A stretch of 64,000 bases of DNA from Burkholderiales bacterium (GTDB taxonomy: Bacteria; Pseudomonadota; Gammaproteobacteria; Burkholderiales; Burkholderiaceae_C): the NCBI GenBank assembly GCA_019509985.1, contig JAEKLF010000033.1, forward strand, positions 62,001-126,000, written 5' to 3'. How positions within the stretch are numbered: the stretch's first letter is position 1; each line of letters begins with the position of its first letter. Shown here piece after piece: positions 53,757 through 62,787 of this stretch. Under the pieces are notes generated by a model. It worked only from the letters and a program-made list of their open reading frames with translations, made no database searches and was not told the origin of the DNA. The translations under genes and the position numbers were made by a program.

Positions 53757-53953
53757 TGAAGCCCCTCGTCCAAGGATTACCTTGGCCTGGGACCGCGCTG
53801 CGACCTAGGCCGCAGCGCTTCGGTAGGCACAGGCCGTCCACTGGACGCCCTGTGTCCGACCTCAGCCCCCGAGGGGACGGCGATGCCTGCCGGATCGACC
53901 GGCAAGCACATCGCCCGACGGGCCGGCTTGGGAGTGGCCCAGCGCTCGGCCCG
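53757..53953 (+). repeat. Structured intergenic repeat, copy 2 (long form)
   Basis: A 197-bp element, homologous to copy 1 (12467-12587) at both ends, with about 76 bp extra in the middle. The extra part contains two further hairpins: GCGCTGCG/CGCAGCGC (8 bp), and CACAGGCCGTCCA paired with TGGACGCCCTGTG with one mismatch. The shared hairpin next to the right end is TGCCGG/CCGGCA around ATCGA. It fills the gap between dnaA and dnaN, oriented opposite to their transcription. Confidence 0.75.
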
Positions 53954-53962
53954 AACTCCAAC

Positions 53963-55498
53963 TCAGCCCTTCAGAGTTTGTTCGAGCACGTGCAGCTGCT
54001 GGTTCAGCTCGGTGTTCTTCTGGCGCTCGCCGCCGATCTTTCGGACCGCGTGCAGCACCGTCGTGTGGTCGCGGCCACCGAACAGCTCGCCGATCTCCGG
54101 CAGGCTCTTCTGCGTCAGCTCCTTGGCCAGGTACATCGCGATCTGGCGCGGCCGGGCGATGCTGGCCGGGCGCTTCTTGGAGTACATGTCGGCGACCTTG
54201 ATCTTGTAGAAGTCGGCCACCGTCTTCTGGATGTTCTCCACCCCGATCTGGCGGTTCTGGATGGACAGCAGGTCCTTCAGCGCCTCGCGGGCCAGCGCGA
54301 TGCTGATCTCCTTGTGCGAGAACTTGGCGTAGGCCAGCACCTTGCGCAGCGCGCCTTCGAGCTCTCGCACGTTGGCGCGCACGTTCTTGGCGACGAAGAA
54401 GGCGACGTCCTCGGGCATCGGCGTGCCCTCGGCCTCGGCCTTCTTGATCAGGATGGCGACGCGCATCTCCAGCTCGGGCGGTTCGATGGCGACGGTCAGG
54501 CCGGCGTCGAAGCGCGAGGTGAGGCGCTCGTCGATGTCCACCAGCCCCTTGGGGTAGGTGTCCGACGTCATGATGATGTGCGCCTTCTTGGCCAGCAGCG
54601 CCTCGAAGGCGTTGAAGAACTCCTCCTGCGTGCGGTCTTTGCCGGCGAAGAACTGCACGTCATCGATCAGCAGCAGGTCCAGCGAGTGGTACTTGGCCTT
54701 GAGCTCGTCGAAGGTCTTGCGCTGGTAGTTCTTGACCACGTCGGAGATGAATTGCTCGGCGTGCAGGTAGAGCACCCGAGCGTCCGGGCGGTCCTTCAAG
54801 AGCGCGTTGCCGACCGCGTGGATCAAGTGGGTCTTGCCCAGGCCGACGCCGCCGTAGATGAACAGCGGGTTGTAGGTGATGCCCGGCGCGCCGGCCACGT
54901 GCAGCGCCGCCGTGCGGGCCATCTGGTTGGCGCGGCCTGGCACCAGCGTGTCGAAGGTCAGCTGCGGGTTGATGCGGTGCTTGGCCGAGGCCGGCGCCTG
55001 CGACGGCAGCATGATGGTGCTGGCCGCAGGCGCGGGCATGGGCCGCAGCGCGGCGCTGGGCGCCGACTCGGCCGAAGGCGACGACGCGGGAGCCGGCGCG
55101 GGGGGCAGGGTGATGGCGGCGCCCGAGGGCTCGCGGCTGGTCAGGGACAGCTCCAGCCGTGTCGGACGGCCGGCCAGCTCGGTCAGGATGGCCTCGATGC
55201 GGGCCGCGTACTGGCGACGGATCCAGTCGCGCTTGAAGTGGTTTGGCACCTTCAGCGTGGCGACGAGGGCGCTGGCCGCATCGGCGCCCATGCCTTCCAG
55301 CGTGGCCGGCGGTAGCGGACGGATCCAGGTGTTGAACTGCTGCTCGGGCAGCTCGGTGGCCAGGCGCTCGCAGCCGCGCCGCCAGAGGTCCGTCGCCCAT
55401 TCCGCCGGATCCATGCCCGCGGCACCTGTCGTTTCACCCGTCATCGCGTCCGTCTTCAAAGCCTGCACCCCATCCACCCTATGTTCTTCTTGGCTCAT
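53963..55498 (-). CDS. dnaA: Chromosomal replication initiator DnaA
   Basis: Product of 511 aa from [10 protein letters not shown]. Domain I (about 30-115), a long Pro/Ala-rich linker (120-175), AAA+ domain with Walker [10 protein letters not shown] (216-224) and Walker B LLIDDVQF (about 276-282), and domain IV with [36 protein letters not shown] that reads DnaA boxes. ATGs at 55444 and 55414 are less likely starts. It initiates replication and represses its own gene; a DnaA box lies 61 bp upstream. Confidence 0.97.
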   Translation of the reverse strand: MSQEEHRVDGVQALKTDAMTGETTGAAGMDPAEWATDLWRRGCERLATELPEQQFNTWIRPLPPATLEGMGADAASALVATLKVPNHFKRDWIRRQYAARIEAILTELAGRPTRLELSLTSREPSGAAITLPPAPAPASSPSAESAPSAALRPMPAPAASTIMLPSQAPASAKHRINPQLTFDTLVPGRANQMARTAALHVAGAPGITYNPLFIYGGVGLGKTHLIHAVGNALLKDRPDARVLYLHAEQFISDVVKNYQRKTFDELKAKYHSLDLLLIDDVQFFAGKDRTQEEFFNAFEALLAKKAHIIMTSDTYPKGLVDIDERLTSRFDAGLTVAIEPPELEMRVAILIKKAEAEGTPMPEDVAFFVAKNVRANVRELEGALRKVLAYAKFSHKEISIALAREALKDLLSIQNRQIGVENIQKTVADFYKIKVADMYSKKRPASIARPRQIAMYLAKELTQKSLPEIGELFGGRDHTTVLHAVRKIGGERQKNTELNQQLHVLEQTLKG

Positions 55499-55567
55499 TG
55501 TGGAAAACTTCTTTTCGAGCGGCCGGATTGTACGGAATCGAGGCCACCGAAAGGCGGGTTATCCACA
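55499..55567 (-). promoter_or_regulatory. dnaA promoter region with DnaA boxes; candidate origin-associated sites
   Basis: A perfect DnaA box TTATCCACA is at 55559-55567 and a one-mismatch box (TTTTCCACA, reverse strand) at 55499-55507, abutting the dnaA ATG. Between them a -10-like TACAAT reads leftward (ATTGTA at 55527-55532) for dnaA; no good -35 was found. The dnaA-rpmH gap hosts the origin in several proteobacteria, but a full box cluster and an AT-rich unwinding element are not evident here. Confidence 0.6.
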
Positions 55568-55620
55568 GAATTTGGACGGGGGTCAATCCCTGGCAAACCC
55601 GCCTTGAGCCCCGCGACTTA

Positions 55621-55649
55621 TTGACCGAGGCCGCGGCTTCTGCTGTAAT
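55621..55649 (+). promoter_or_regulatory. Sigma-70 promoter of rpmH
   Basis: TTGACC (55621-55626), 17-bp spacer, TGTAAT (55644-55649): both boxes match the consensus in five of six positions. It lies about 124 bp before the rpmH ATG and would drive rpmH-rnpA-yidD-yidC. Confidence 0.75.
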
Positions 55650-55772
55650 GCCGGGTTTTCGCGCATTGCGACTGGTTCGCCATGCGCTTTTCTTGCCGGA
55701 AGCCAACCGGCCCATCTTGCCGGGTGCCAACCGCTGTGCCCGGCCTGCACAAACCCTCAAAAGAGGTTTCCC

Positions 55773-55907
55773 ATGAAGCGTACCTACCAAGCCTCCAAGA
55801 CCCGCCGCGCCCGCACCCACGGCTTCCTCGTGCGCATGAAGACGCGTGGCGGCCGTGCCGTCATCGCCGCTCGCCGCGCCAAGGGCCGCAAGCGCCTGGC
55901 TGTCTAA
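55773..55907 (+). CDS. rpmH: 50S ribosomal protein L34
   Basis: Product of 44 aa, [19 protein letters not shown] continuing to [11 protein letters not shown], a standard L34. AAGAGG precedes the ATG. First gene of the rpmH-rnpA-yidD-yidC cluster. Confidence 0.98.
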   Translation: MKRTYQASKTRRARTHGFLVRMKTRGGRAVIAARRAKGRKRLAV

Positions 55908-55960
55908 GCCGCGCCGGTGATTGAGGCGGCGCCTCGTGCGTCGTCAACGCCGGGCACCCG

Positions 55961-56440
55961 ATGATCGGCAAGCTGAACCGCCCGGTGGACTTTGAGCGTG
56001 TGCTCGGCCGTCAGAGCCGGGCTCGCAGCGCGCATTTCGCGCTGCACCACCTCTCGGCCAACCCGTCGCCCAGCGCCTGGCACGCCGCCAGGTTGCGCAC
56101 AGCCTCAGCCGAGTTATCAACAGGCGACTCACAGCCTGCGCACAACTCTGTGGACCAAGACCCGCCTCGCGCGCCTGAAGGCTGCTGGGTGGGCATCGTC
56201 GTGCCCAAGCGGCATGCGAAGCGATCGGTGACGCGGGCGCTCTTGAAGCGCCAGATCCGCGCCGCATTTGCTGAACGCCCCGGCATGCCGCCGGGTTTGT
56301 GGGTTGTCCGCTTGCGTTCACCGTTCGACCGCCAGAAGTTCCCCAGCGCCGCGTCCGACGCCTTGCGCGCCGCGGCCCGCGCCGAACTGGCCCAGCTGCT
56401 GGACCGCGCGCTCGCGCCCAAAACCGGGACGCCGGCATGA
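55961..56440 (+). CDS. rnpA: Ribonuclease P protein component
   Basis: Product of 159 aa, longer than the usual about 120. The core is conserved: FERVLGRQSRARSAHFALHH and VVPKRHAKRSVTRALLKRQIRAAF (the RNR motif region). The extra residues (about 40-72, ARLRTASAELSTGDSQPAHNSVDQDPP) form an insert before the core beta strand, as in many Burkholderiales. DNA in this insert holds TTATCAACA (56114-56122), close to a DnaA box. The stop overlaps yidD (ATGA). Confidence 0.95.
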   Translation: MIGKLNRPVDFERVLGRQSRARSAHFALHHLSANPSPSAWHAARLRTASAELSTGDSQPAHNSVDQDPPRAPEGCWVGIVVPKRHAKRSVTRALLKRQIRAAFAERPGMPPGLWVVRLRSPFDRQKFPSAASDALRAAARAELAQLLDRALAPKTGTPA

Positions 56441-56751
56441 GGCCAAGTTGGCCCGCCCGCGCGCTGATGGTCCTGGTGCGCGGCTACCGGCTGATGCTCA
56501 GCCCCTGGCTGGGCAACGCCTGCCGCTTCGAGCCGACCTGCTCGCGCTATTCCCTCGAAGCGCTGGAGCGCCACGGCGCTCTGGCCGGCAGCTACCTGAC
56601 CGTCCACCGCATCCTGCGCTGCCAGCCGCTGTGCACCGGCGGGCACGACCCCGTGCCTGACAATCCGCCGCGGCTGTTTTCCCGCCTGATTTCCCCCTCC
56701 ATGGCGCGCTGCGCGCCATCGTCTTCCTCGTCCGAGTCTTCTCATGACTGA
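56437..56751 (+). CDS. yidD: Membrane protein insertion efficiency factor YidD
   Basis: Product of 104 aa. MVLVRGYRLMLSPWLGNACRFEPTCSRYSLEALERHGALAGSYLTVHRILRCQPLCTGGHDPVP is the full YidD motif set with its conserved Cys residues. It assists YidC insertion. The start overlaps the rnpA stop by 4 bp and the tail overlaps the yidC start by 8 bp. Confidence 0.95.
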   Translation: MRPSWPARALMVLVRGYRLMLSPWLGNACRFEPTCSRYSLEALERHGALAGSYLTVHRILRCQPLCTGGHDPVPDNPPRLFSRLISPSMARCAPSSSSSESSHD

Positions 56752-58465
56752 TATTCGCCGCACCGTGCTTTGGGTGGTGTTCACGATGTCCCTCGTCCTG
56801 CTCTGGGACGGCTGGCAAAAGCACAACGGGCATCCCTCGATGTTCAGCCCCTCGGCACCCAAGGCCGTGTCGTCGGCCCCGGCCACGCCGGCTTCGAGCA
56901 GCGGCCTGCCCGCGGCCACCGCCACCGCGGCCGGCCAGACGCCGTCCACGGCCGCCGCGCCCGCAGCGGCTGCGTCCGAGAAGATCACGATCCGCACCGA
57001 CGTGCTCGCCGTGACGGTCGACACGCTGGGCGGCGACATCGTGCGCGCCGAGCTGCCGCACTACCTGACGTCCTACGACCCGACCGTCACCGACCAGCTG
57101 CTGCAGATGGTGCATCTGCAGAAGAAGCCGGACTTCACGCCTGAACCGGTCGTGCTGTTCAACGAGGCCCAGCACTATCGCGCGCAGACCGGCCTGGTCA
57201 GCGCCAGCGGCCCGCTGCCGGCCCACACCACGCCGATGACCGCCGTGGCCGGCGAGCGCGAGCTCAAGGCCGGCCAGGATGAAGTCAAGCTGCGCCTGGA
57301 GTCCGCCGAGGTCGGCGGCGTCAAGCTGGTCAAGACCTTCACCTTCAAGCGCGGCGCCTACACGGTGGGCGTCACGCATGAGGTCGTCAACGCCGGTGCC
57401 GCGCCGGTCACGCCCCAGGTCTATCTGCAGCTGGTGCGCGACGGCAGCCATGTGACCGGTGGCGCCGCCTTCACGCCCAGCTTCACCGGCCCGGCCGTCT
57501 ACAACGACAAGACCAAGTTCCAGACCATCAAGTTCGAGGACATCGACAAGAACAAGGTCGACATCGAGAAGCAGGCCAACGAGGGCTGGGTCGCGATGAT
57601 CCAGCACTACTTCGCCAGCGCCTGGCTCGTCAACGAGGCCGGCAACCGCGAGTTCTTCGTGCGCAAGCTGCCCGGCCAGGTCGGCGTGGTGGGTGACACC
57701 TATGCCAGCGGCATGGTCTTCACGCTGCCCACGCTGGCGCCCGGCGCCAGCGTCACCCAGCAGGCCCTGCTCTTCGCCGGCCCGCAGGAGGAGAAGAAGC
57801 TCGCCGAGCTCGCGCCCGGCCTGGAGCGCGTCAAAGACTACGGCAAGCTGACCATCCTGGCCGAGCCGCTGTTCTGGCTGCTGGACAAGATCCACGGCTT
57901 CATCGGCAACTGGGGCTGGACCATCGTCGCGCTCGTGCTGCTGCTGAAGGTGGCGCTGTACAGCCTGAACGCCAGCGCGTACAAGTCCATGGCCCGCATG
58001 AAGGCCGTGGCGCCCCGCATCAACGAGATGAAGGAGCGCCTGAAGGACAAGCCGCAGGAACAGCAGCAGGAGATGATGAAGATCTATCGCGAGGAGAAGA
58101 TCAATCCCATCGGCGGCTGCCTGCCCATCTTCCTGCAGATGCCCATCTTCATGGCGCTGTACTGGGTGCTGCTGTCCACCGTCGAGATGCGCCAGGCGCC
58201 GTGGATGCTGTGGATCACCGACCTGTCGGTGCGCGACCCCTTCTTCATCCTGCCGCTGCTGATGATGGCCTCCAGCCTGTTCCAGGTCTGGCTCAACCCG
58301 CCGGCCGCCGACCCCATGCAGCAGAAGATGATGTGGATCATGCCCGTGGCATTCGGCGTCATGTTCTTCGTCTTCCCGGCCGGCCTGGTGCTGTACTGGC
58401 TGACGAACAACATCCTGTCCATCGCCCAGCAATGGCTGATCAACAAACGTTTGGGCGTGAACTGA
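56744..58465 (+). CDS. yidC: Membrane protein insertase YidC
   Basis: Product of 573 aa. Signal-anchor (5-22), large periplasmic beta domain (about 80-350), and the conserved core of five helices from about 375, including LYSLNASAYKSMARMKAVAPRINEMKERLKDKPQEQQQEMMKIYREEKINPIGGCLPIFLQMPIFMALYWVL. It inserts and folds inner-membrane proteins. The Pro/Ala-rich linker (35-75) is lineage-typical. Confidence 0.97.
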   Translation: MTDIRRTVLWVVFTMSLVLLWDGWQKHNGHPSMFSPSAPKAVSSAPATPASSSGLPAATATAAGQTPSTAAAPAAAASEKITIRTDVLAVTVDTLGGDIVRAELPHYLTSYDPTVTDQLLQMVHLQKKPDFTPEPVVLFNEAQHYRAQTGLVSASGPLPAHTTPMTAVAGERELKAGQDEVKLRLESAEVGGVKLVKTFTFKRGAYTVGVTHEVVNAGAAPVTPQVYLQLVRDGSHVTGGAAFTPSFTGPAVYNDKTKFQTIKFEDIDKNKVDIEKQANEGWVAMIQHYFASAWLVNEAGNREFFVRKLPGQVGVVGDTYASGMVFTLPTLAPGASVTQQALLFAGPQEEKKLAELAPGLERVKDYGKLTILAEPLFWLLDKIHGFIGNWGWTIVALVLLLKVALYSLNASAYKSMARMKAVAPRINEMKERLKDKPQEQQQEMMKIYREEKINPIGGCLPIFLQMPIFMALYWVLLSTVEMRQAPWMLWITDLSVRDPFFILPLLMMASSLFQVWLNPPAADPMQQKMMWIMPVAFGVMFFVFPAGLVLYWLTNNILSIAQQWLINKRLGVN

Positions 58466-58480
58466 ATCACGTGAATCTGC

Positions 58481-58507
58481 ACAGCCCCCGCAGCCAGGGG
58501 CTGTTTT
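58481..58507 (+). terminator. Rho-independent terminator after yidC
   Basis: ACAGCCCC (58481-58488) pairs with GGGGCTGT (58497-58504), loop of 8 nt, followed by TTTT (to 58507). It sits 16 bp after the yidC stop and ends the rpmH-yidC operon. Confidence 0.75.
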
Positions 58508-58613
58508 CCGCCTGGCGTTAGCAGTTCAATAGCTTCGCGGGGCAGAGAACACCGGCCCGGACGGGGCTCACGAGAGCGACCGAACCGAGCCTCCCCCGCG
58601 CCAATTCCGCCAG

Positions 58614-58646
58614 CAGCCGCCCCCGACCGGGCGGCTGTTTGCTTTT
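58614..58646 (+). terminator. Second hairpin, just before mnmE
   Basis: CAGCCGCCC (58614-58622) pairs with GGGCGGCTG (58629-58637), loop CCGACC, followed by TTTGCTTTT. It looks like an intrinsic terminator but ends only 20 bp before the mnmE start, so it may act as an attenuator for mnmE or as a backup to the first terminator. Confidence 0.6.
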
Positions 58647-58666
58647 GGGCGAAGACAATTGCGCCC

Positions 58667-60031
58667 ATGCTTGCCCGCCACGCCGACCCCATCGCCGCCA
58701 TCGCCACCGCCCCGGGGCGTGGTGCCGTCGGCATCGTGCGCGTGTCGTCGCCGCATGACCTGTCCGCGCTGATCCATGCCGTTTGCGGCCGATCGCTGAA
58801 ACCGCGCGAAGCGACCTATCTGCCCTTCCGCGACGCCGCCGGCCAAGCCATCGACCAGGGCCTGGCGTTGCACTTCCCGGCGCCGCACTCGTACACCGGC
58901 GAGCATGTGCTGGAACTCCAGGCCCACGGTGGCGCCGTCGTCATGCAGTTGCTGCTGGCGCGAGTCGTCGAAGCCGGTGCCGGCCTGCGCCTGGCCGAGC
59001 CGGGCGAGTTCACGCAGCGCGCCTTCCTGAACGGCAAGCTCGACCTCGCGCAGGCCGAGGCCGTGGCCGACCTGATCGACGCCAGCACCGAGGCCGCCGC
59101 ACGCAGCGCGAGCCGGGCGCTGGGTGGCGCGCTGTCGCACGAGGTCGGCGTGCTGCGCGACCAGCTGATCCAGCTGCGCATGCTGGTCGAGGCGACGCTG
59201 GACTTTCCCGAGGAGGAGATCGACTTCCTCGAAAAGGCCGACGCCTTCGGCCGCCTGGACCGCCTGACGGCGCAACTGAGCGCCGTACAGGCCCGCACAC
59301 GCCAGGGCGCGCTGCTGCGCGATGGGCTCAAGGTCGTGCTCGCCGGCCAGCCCAACGTGGGCAAGAGTTCGCTGCTGAACGCGCTGGCCGGCGCCGAGCT
59401 GGCCATCGTCACACCCATCCCCGGCACGACGCGCGACAAGGTCAGCCAGACCATCCAGATCGAAGGCGTGCCGCTGCACATCACCGACACGGCCGGCCTG
59501 CGCGACGCGACGGCCGACGAGGTCGAGCGCATCGGTGTGTCACGATCCTGGGACGCGATTGCGGACGCGGACGTCGTGCTGTTCCTGCACGACCTCGGCC
59601 GCGTCGGCGAGGCCGGCTACGAGGCCGAGGACGAGCGCATCCGCGCGCGGCTGGCGGGCGTGGACGCGGGCCGCATCGTGCAGGTCTTCAACAAGGCCGA
59701 CCTCGCGTCGGCCCCTGAAGGCGCGATCGCACTGAGCTTGAAGACGGGCGCCGGGCTGGAGGCGCTGCGCCAGCGCCTGCTGCGCACTGCCGGCTGGCAG
59801 GCCGTACCCGAGGGCCTCTTCATCGCCCGCGAGCGCCATGTGCAGGCGCTGGCCCGCACGGCCGAGCATCTGGCGCTGGCGCGCGAGGTGGCCGCCCAGC
59901 GTGATGCGGCGCTGGACCTGCTGGCCGAAGAGCTGCGCCTGGCCCACGACGCCCTCGGCGAGATCACCGGCGCCTTCTCGGCCGACGAGCTGCTGGGCGT
60001 CATCTTCAGCAGTTTCTGCATCGGCAAGTAG
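58667..60031 (+). CDS. mnmE: tRNA modification GTPase MnmE
   Basis: Product of 454 aa. N-terminal folate-binding domain ([27 protein letters not shown]), helical domain with inserted G domain (G1 GQPNVGKSS near 228, G2 PGTTRD, G3 DTAG, G4 NKAD), and the C-terminal FCIGK with the conserved Cys. With MnmG it makes 5-carboxymethylaminomethyluridine at wobble U34. Confidence 0.97.
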   Translation: MLARHADPIAAIATAPGRGAVGIVRVSSPHDLSALIHAVCGRSLKPREATYLPFRDAAGQAIDQGLALHFPAPHSYTGEHVLELQAHGGAVVMQLLLARVVEAGAGLRLAEPGEFTQRAFLNGKLDLAQAEAVADLIDASTEAAARSASRALGGALSHEVGVLRDQLIQLRMLVEATLDFPEEEIDFLEKADAFGRLDRLTAQLSAVQARTRQGALLRDGLKVVLAGQPNVGKSSLLNALAGAELAIVTPIPGTTRDKVSQTIQIEGVPLHITDTAGLRDATADEVERIGVSRSWDAIADADVVLFLHDLGRVGEAGYEAEDERIRARLAGVDAGRIVQVFNKADLASAPEGAIALSLKTGAGLEALRQRLLRTAGWQAVPEGLFIARERHVQALARTAEHLALAREVAAQRDAALDLLAEELRLAHDALGEITGAFSADELLGVIFSSFCIGK

Positions 60032-60130
60032 TCCGTTTTCCGTCCTTATGCGTTCTTGATGCGCGCGGCGCCAAGCTCGACACCGACTTGATGCCCCGCT
60101 GCCTAGAGTGGCTCAGAAGGAGGAGGACGC

Positions 60131-60313
60131 ATGCGACGCCTTCAGCACATCAGCTTCACGACCGAGACCCTGCCCCGCCAGCCGGCGCCGCAGGCCACCA
60201 AGCCCGGTGCGCCCGTCAGCCTGCAGCCACGCGACGAGATGTGGCGCTCGCGCCGCGTGCTGTCGGGCTCGGACTGGATGGATGCCTGGGTGCAGAAACC
60301 CGGCAAGCGCTGA
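60131..60313 (+). CDS. Small 60-aa protein of unknown function
   Basis: MRRLQHISFTTETLPRQ begins at 60131 after AAGGAGGAGG, one of the strongest ribosome sites in the window. It is basic, Pro-rich in the middle, with no membrane segment or motif (MWRSRRVLSGSDWMDAWVQ near the end). Its TGA forms a TGATCA palindrome with the stop of the convergent SMP-30 gene. No family recognised. Confidence 0.65.
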   Translation: MRRLQHISFTTETLPRQPAPQATKPGAPVSLQPRDEMWRSRRVLSGSDWMDAWVQKPGKR

Positions 60314-61231
60314 TCAGGCGTCGTTGAACAAGGGCTCGGGCAGGTACAGCCCCGGCTCGATCGCCATGCCGAACAGGCTGCCCGACAGCGGCATGGCCAT
60401 CAGCTCGGCGGTGCTGAGTTCCTGACGCGCTGTCGTGACCAGCAGCTGGTCACCGGCCGGGCCGCCCAGGGCGGGACAGCTGACGTTGCTGACCGGCGCC
60501 GAATAGCGTGCCAGCAGCCGGCCGTCGGTCGCGTAGCGGGCGACGCTGGCGTTGCCCCACTCGGCATTCCACAGGCAGCCCTTGGCGTCGATGACGGCGC
60601 CGTCGGGCCAGCAGTTGTCGATCTCCTTCTTCACGAAGACGCGTGGCTCGGACACGCCGGCGCTGGCCGCGTCGTAGTCGCAGACCATGATGCGGCGGGT
60701 CAGCGTGTCGCAGTAGTGCATGCGACGGCCGTCGGGGCTGAAGCAGATGCTGTTGGCGATGGCCACGCCGTCTAGCGCCAGGCGACGCAGGCCGTGGGCC
60801 GGCGAGTACTGGTAGAAGCCGCCGATGGCCTGGCGCGGGCGGGCTTCGTCCAGCGTGCCGAAGACGAAGTTGCCGGCGCGGTCGCAGCGGCCGTCATTGA
60901 CGCGGGTGGTCACGAGTGCCGCCTCGACAGGCGCGATCTCGACAGGTTCGCCGGCGACGCTGCCGGTGGCCTGCAGGTCGGGCAGTGTCAGTCGCGCCAG
61001 GCGCTTGGCCATGCCCAGCAACAGCGCGCCGGAGCGCCCATGCACGAAGCAGCCGACGCGCTCGGGCAGGCGCACCTGCAGCGTGACGCTGGCGCCGGGC
61101 GTCCAGGCGTAGAGGCAGGCGCCCTCGATGTCGGTCCACCACCAGCGGCCGCTGGGCGCGTGCCACTGGATGCCTTCGCCCAGTGTGGCGGCCTGTGCAA
61201 TGGCGAGAGCGAGGGGATGTTCAGGATTCAT
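60314..61231 (-). CDS. SMP-30/gluconolactonase family lactonase
   Basis: Product of 305 aa, six-bladed propeller. Metal-site blocks: LGEGIQWHAPSGRWWWTDIEG, TTRVNDGRCDRAGNFVFGTLDE, VAIANSICFSPDGRRMHYCDT and NCWPDGAVIDAKGCLWNAEWGNASVARY. It hydrolyses the aldonolactone from the sugar dehydrogenase of this operon (inference). Its start lies 11 bp inside the upstream thioesterase gene. Confidence 0.9.
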   Translation of the reverse strand: MNPEHPLALAIAQAATLGEGIQWHAPSGRWWWTDIEGACLYAWTPGASVTLQVRLPERVGCFVHGRSGALLLGMAKRLARLTLPDLQATGSVAGEPVEIAPVEAALVTTRVNDGRCDRAGNFVFGTLDEARPRQAIGGFYQYSPAHGLRRLALDGVAIANSICFSPDGRRMHYCDTLTRRIMVCDYDAASAGVSEPRVFVKKEIDNCWPDGAVIDAKGCLWNAEWGNASVARYATDGRLLARYSAPVSNVSCPALGGPAGDQLLVTTARQELSTAELMAMPLSGSLFGMAIEPGLYLPEPLFNDA

Positions 61232-61691
61232 CGGGGCGGACTTCCAGGCTGGCGCGGGCCTGCTTGCGGGCGATCGCCGACGCGTGGCGGCGGCGTTCGT
61301 CGGGGGTGAAGGGGCGCAGCGGTGCCACGGCCACGGGCTTGTTGTCGTCGCCCACGGCCACCATCGTGAAGTAGCAGCTGTTGACGTGTCGCACCTCCTG
61401 CGTGCGGATGTTCTCGGCGACGACCTTGATGCCGACTTCCATCGACGAGGTGCCGGTGTGGTTCACGCAGGCGAGGAAGGTGACGAGGTCGCCCACGTGT
61501 ACGGGCTGGCGGAAGATGACGCGGTCCACCGACAGCGTGACGACATAGCGCCCGGCGTAGCGGCTGGCGCAGGCGTAGGCCACCTGGTCGAGCAGCTTGA
61601 GGATGTTGCCGCCGTGGACGTTGCCGGCGAAGTTGGCGGTGTCCGGCGTCATCAGCACCGTCATCGTCAGTTGGTGGGCGGGCAGGTCCAT
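61221..61691 (-). CDS. Hotdog-fold acyl-CoA thioesterase
   Basis: Product of 156 aa from MDLPAHQLTMTVLMTPDTANFAGNVHGGNILKLLDQVAYACASRYAG, with GAGGAC upstream. The NVHGGNILKLLDQVAY block is the YciA/BFIT-type active-site helix. It would hydrolyse acyl-CoAs, which is an odd fit inside a sugar-oxidation operon. It overlaps the SMP-30 start and follows galM by 16 bp. Confidence 0.88.
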   Translation of the reverse strand: MDLPAHQLTMTVLMTPDTANFAGNVHGGNILKLLDQVAYACASRYAGRYVVTLSVDRVIFRQPVHVGDLVTFLACVNHTGTSSMEVGIKVVAENIRTQEVRHVNSCYFTMVAVGDDNKPVAVAPLRPFTPDERRRHASAIARKQARASLEVRPDES

Positions 61692-61707
61692 GGGCGTCCT
61701 CGATCGG

Positions 61708-62787
61708 TCAGGTGAAGCGGTGCAGCGTGGTGCTGCGCCACACGTCACCTGGCCTCAGCACCGTCGAGGGCCAATCCTCGCTGACGGCGTGATGCGGCGA
61801 ATCAGGGTTGTGCTGGGTTTCCAGGCACAAACCGTCGCCTTGGCGGTAAACGCGGCCTTCGGGGCCGGCGAGGCTGCCGTCGAGGAAGTTGCCGGAATAG
61901 AACTGCAGGGCCGGCTCGCTGGTCAGCACGTCCATGCGGCGGCCGGAGTGCGGATCCTCCAGCGTCGCGGCGGGGCGCAGACCGTCGGCGCCCGGTTCGC
62001 CGTCGAGCAGCCAGTTGTGGTCATAGCCCTTGGCGCGCAGCAGCTGCGGATGGGCCTGGCGGATGCGCGCGACGATCGGCGTGGCCTCGCGGAAGTCGAA
62101 GGGCGTATCCGCCACGGCCGCGTGCCGCTGCGGGATGAGGTGCGCATCGACCTCACTGTAGCGGGACGCCGGGATGGTCAGGCGATGGCGCAGCACCGAG
62201 CCGTGGCCGGCGAGGTTGAAGTAGTCGTGGTGGGTCAGGTTGACGACGGTGGCGCGATCGGTCGTGGCTTCGTAGTCGATACGCCAGGCGTTTTCCGTCG
62301 CGCTCAACGAGTAGCGCACGCTGACCTGCAGCTCGCCGGGGAAGCCTTGCTCGCCGTGCGGACTGGTGTAGCTGAAGACCAGCGCCTGGGCCTCGCCAGG
62401 GAGCAGATCAGGGGGCTCGACAGGCACCGCCGTCCACAGCCGGTGACCGAAGCCCTCGGTGCCGCCGTGCAGGCAGTTGGGGCCGTCGTTGCGGCCCAGC
62501 GTGTGAATCTCGCCGTCCAGCTCGAAGCTCGCACCCGCGATGCGGTTGCCGTAGCGGCCGACGATGATGCCGAAGGACGGATTGCGGTGCACGTAGTCGT
62601 CCAGGTTGTCGAAACCCAGCACGACGTTGCCTGCGGCACCTTGCGCATCGGGCGTCCACAGACCGGTGACGATGCCGCCGAGGGTGATGGCGGTCAGCTT
62701 CAGACCGCGGCCGTTGTCCAGCGTGTATTCATGGACGACGCGGCCATCGGGAAGTCGCCCGTATTCGCGGCATTGCGTCGCGTTCAT
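61708..62787 (-). CDS. galM: Aldose 1-epimerase
   Basis: Product of 359 aa from MNATQCREYGRLPDG. The catalytic His is in LTHHDYFNLAGH and the catalytic Glu in TSEPALQFYSGNFLDG; FGIIVGRYGNRIAGASFELDG is the sugar-binding region. It interconverts anomers so that the beta form reaches the dehydrogenase encoded just upstream, whose stop it overlaps by 4 bp. Confidence 0.93.
   Translation of the reverse strand: MNATQCREYGRLPDGRVVHEYTLDNGRGLKLTAITLGGIVTGLWTPDAQGAAGNVVLGFDNLDDYVHRNPSFGIIVGRYGNRIAGASFELDGEIHTLGRNDGPNCLHGGTEGFGHRLWTAVPVEPPDLLPGEAQALVFSYTSPHGEQGFPGELQVSVRYSLSATENAWRIDYEATTDRATVVNLTHHDYFNLAGHGSVLRHRLTIPASRYSEVDAHLIPQRHAAVADTPFDFREATPIVARIRQAHPQLLRAKGYDHNWLLDGEPGADGLRPAATLEDPHSGRRMDVLTSEPALQFYSGNFLDGSLAGPEGRVYRQGDGLCLETQHNPDSPHHAVSEDWPSTVLRPGDVWRSTTLHRFT

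Noticed and set aside
53600..55315. Plus-strand open frame spanning the repeat and most of dnaA
   Set aside because: It runs through the intergenic repeat and then antisense to dnaA. No coding features.
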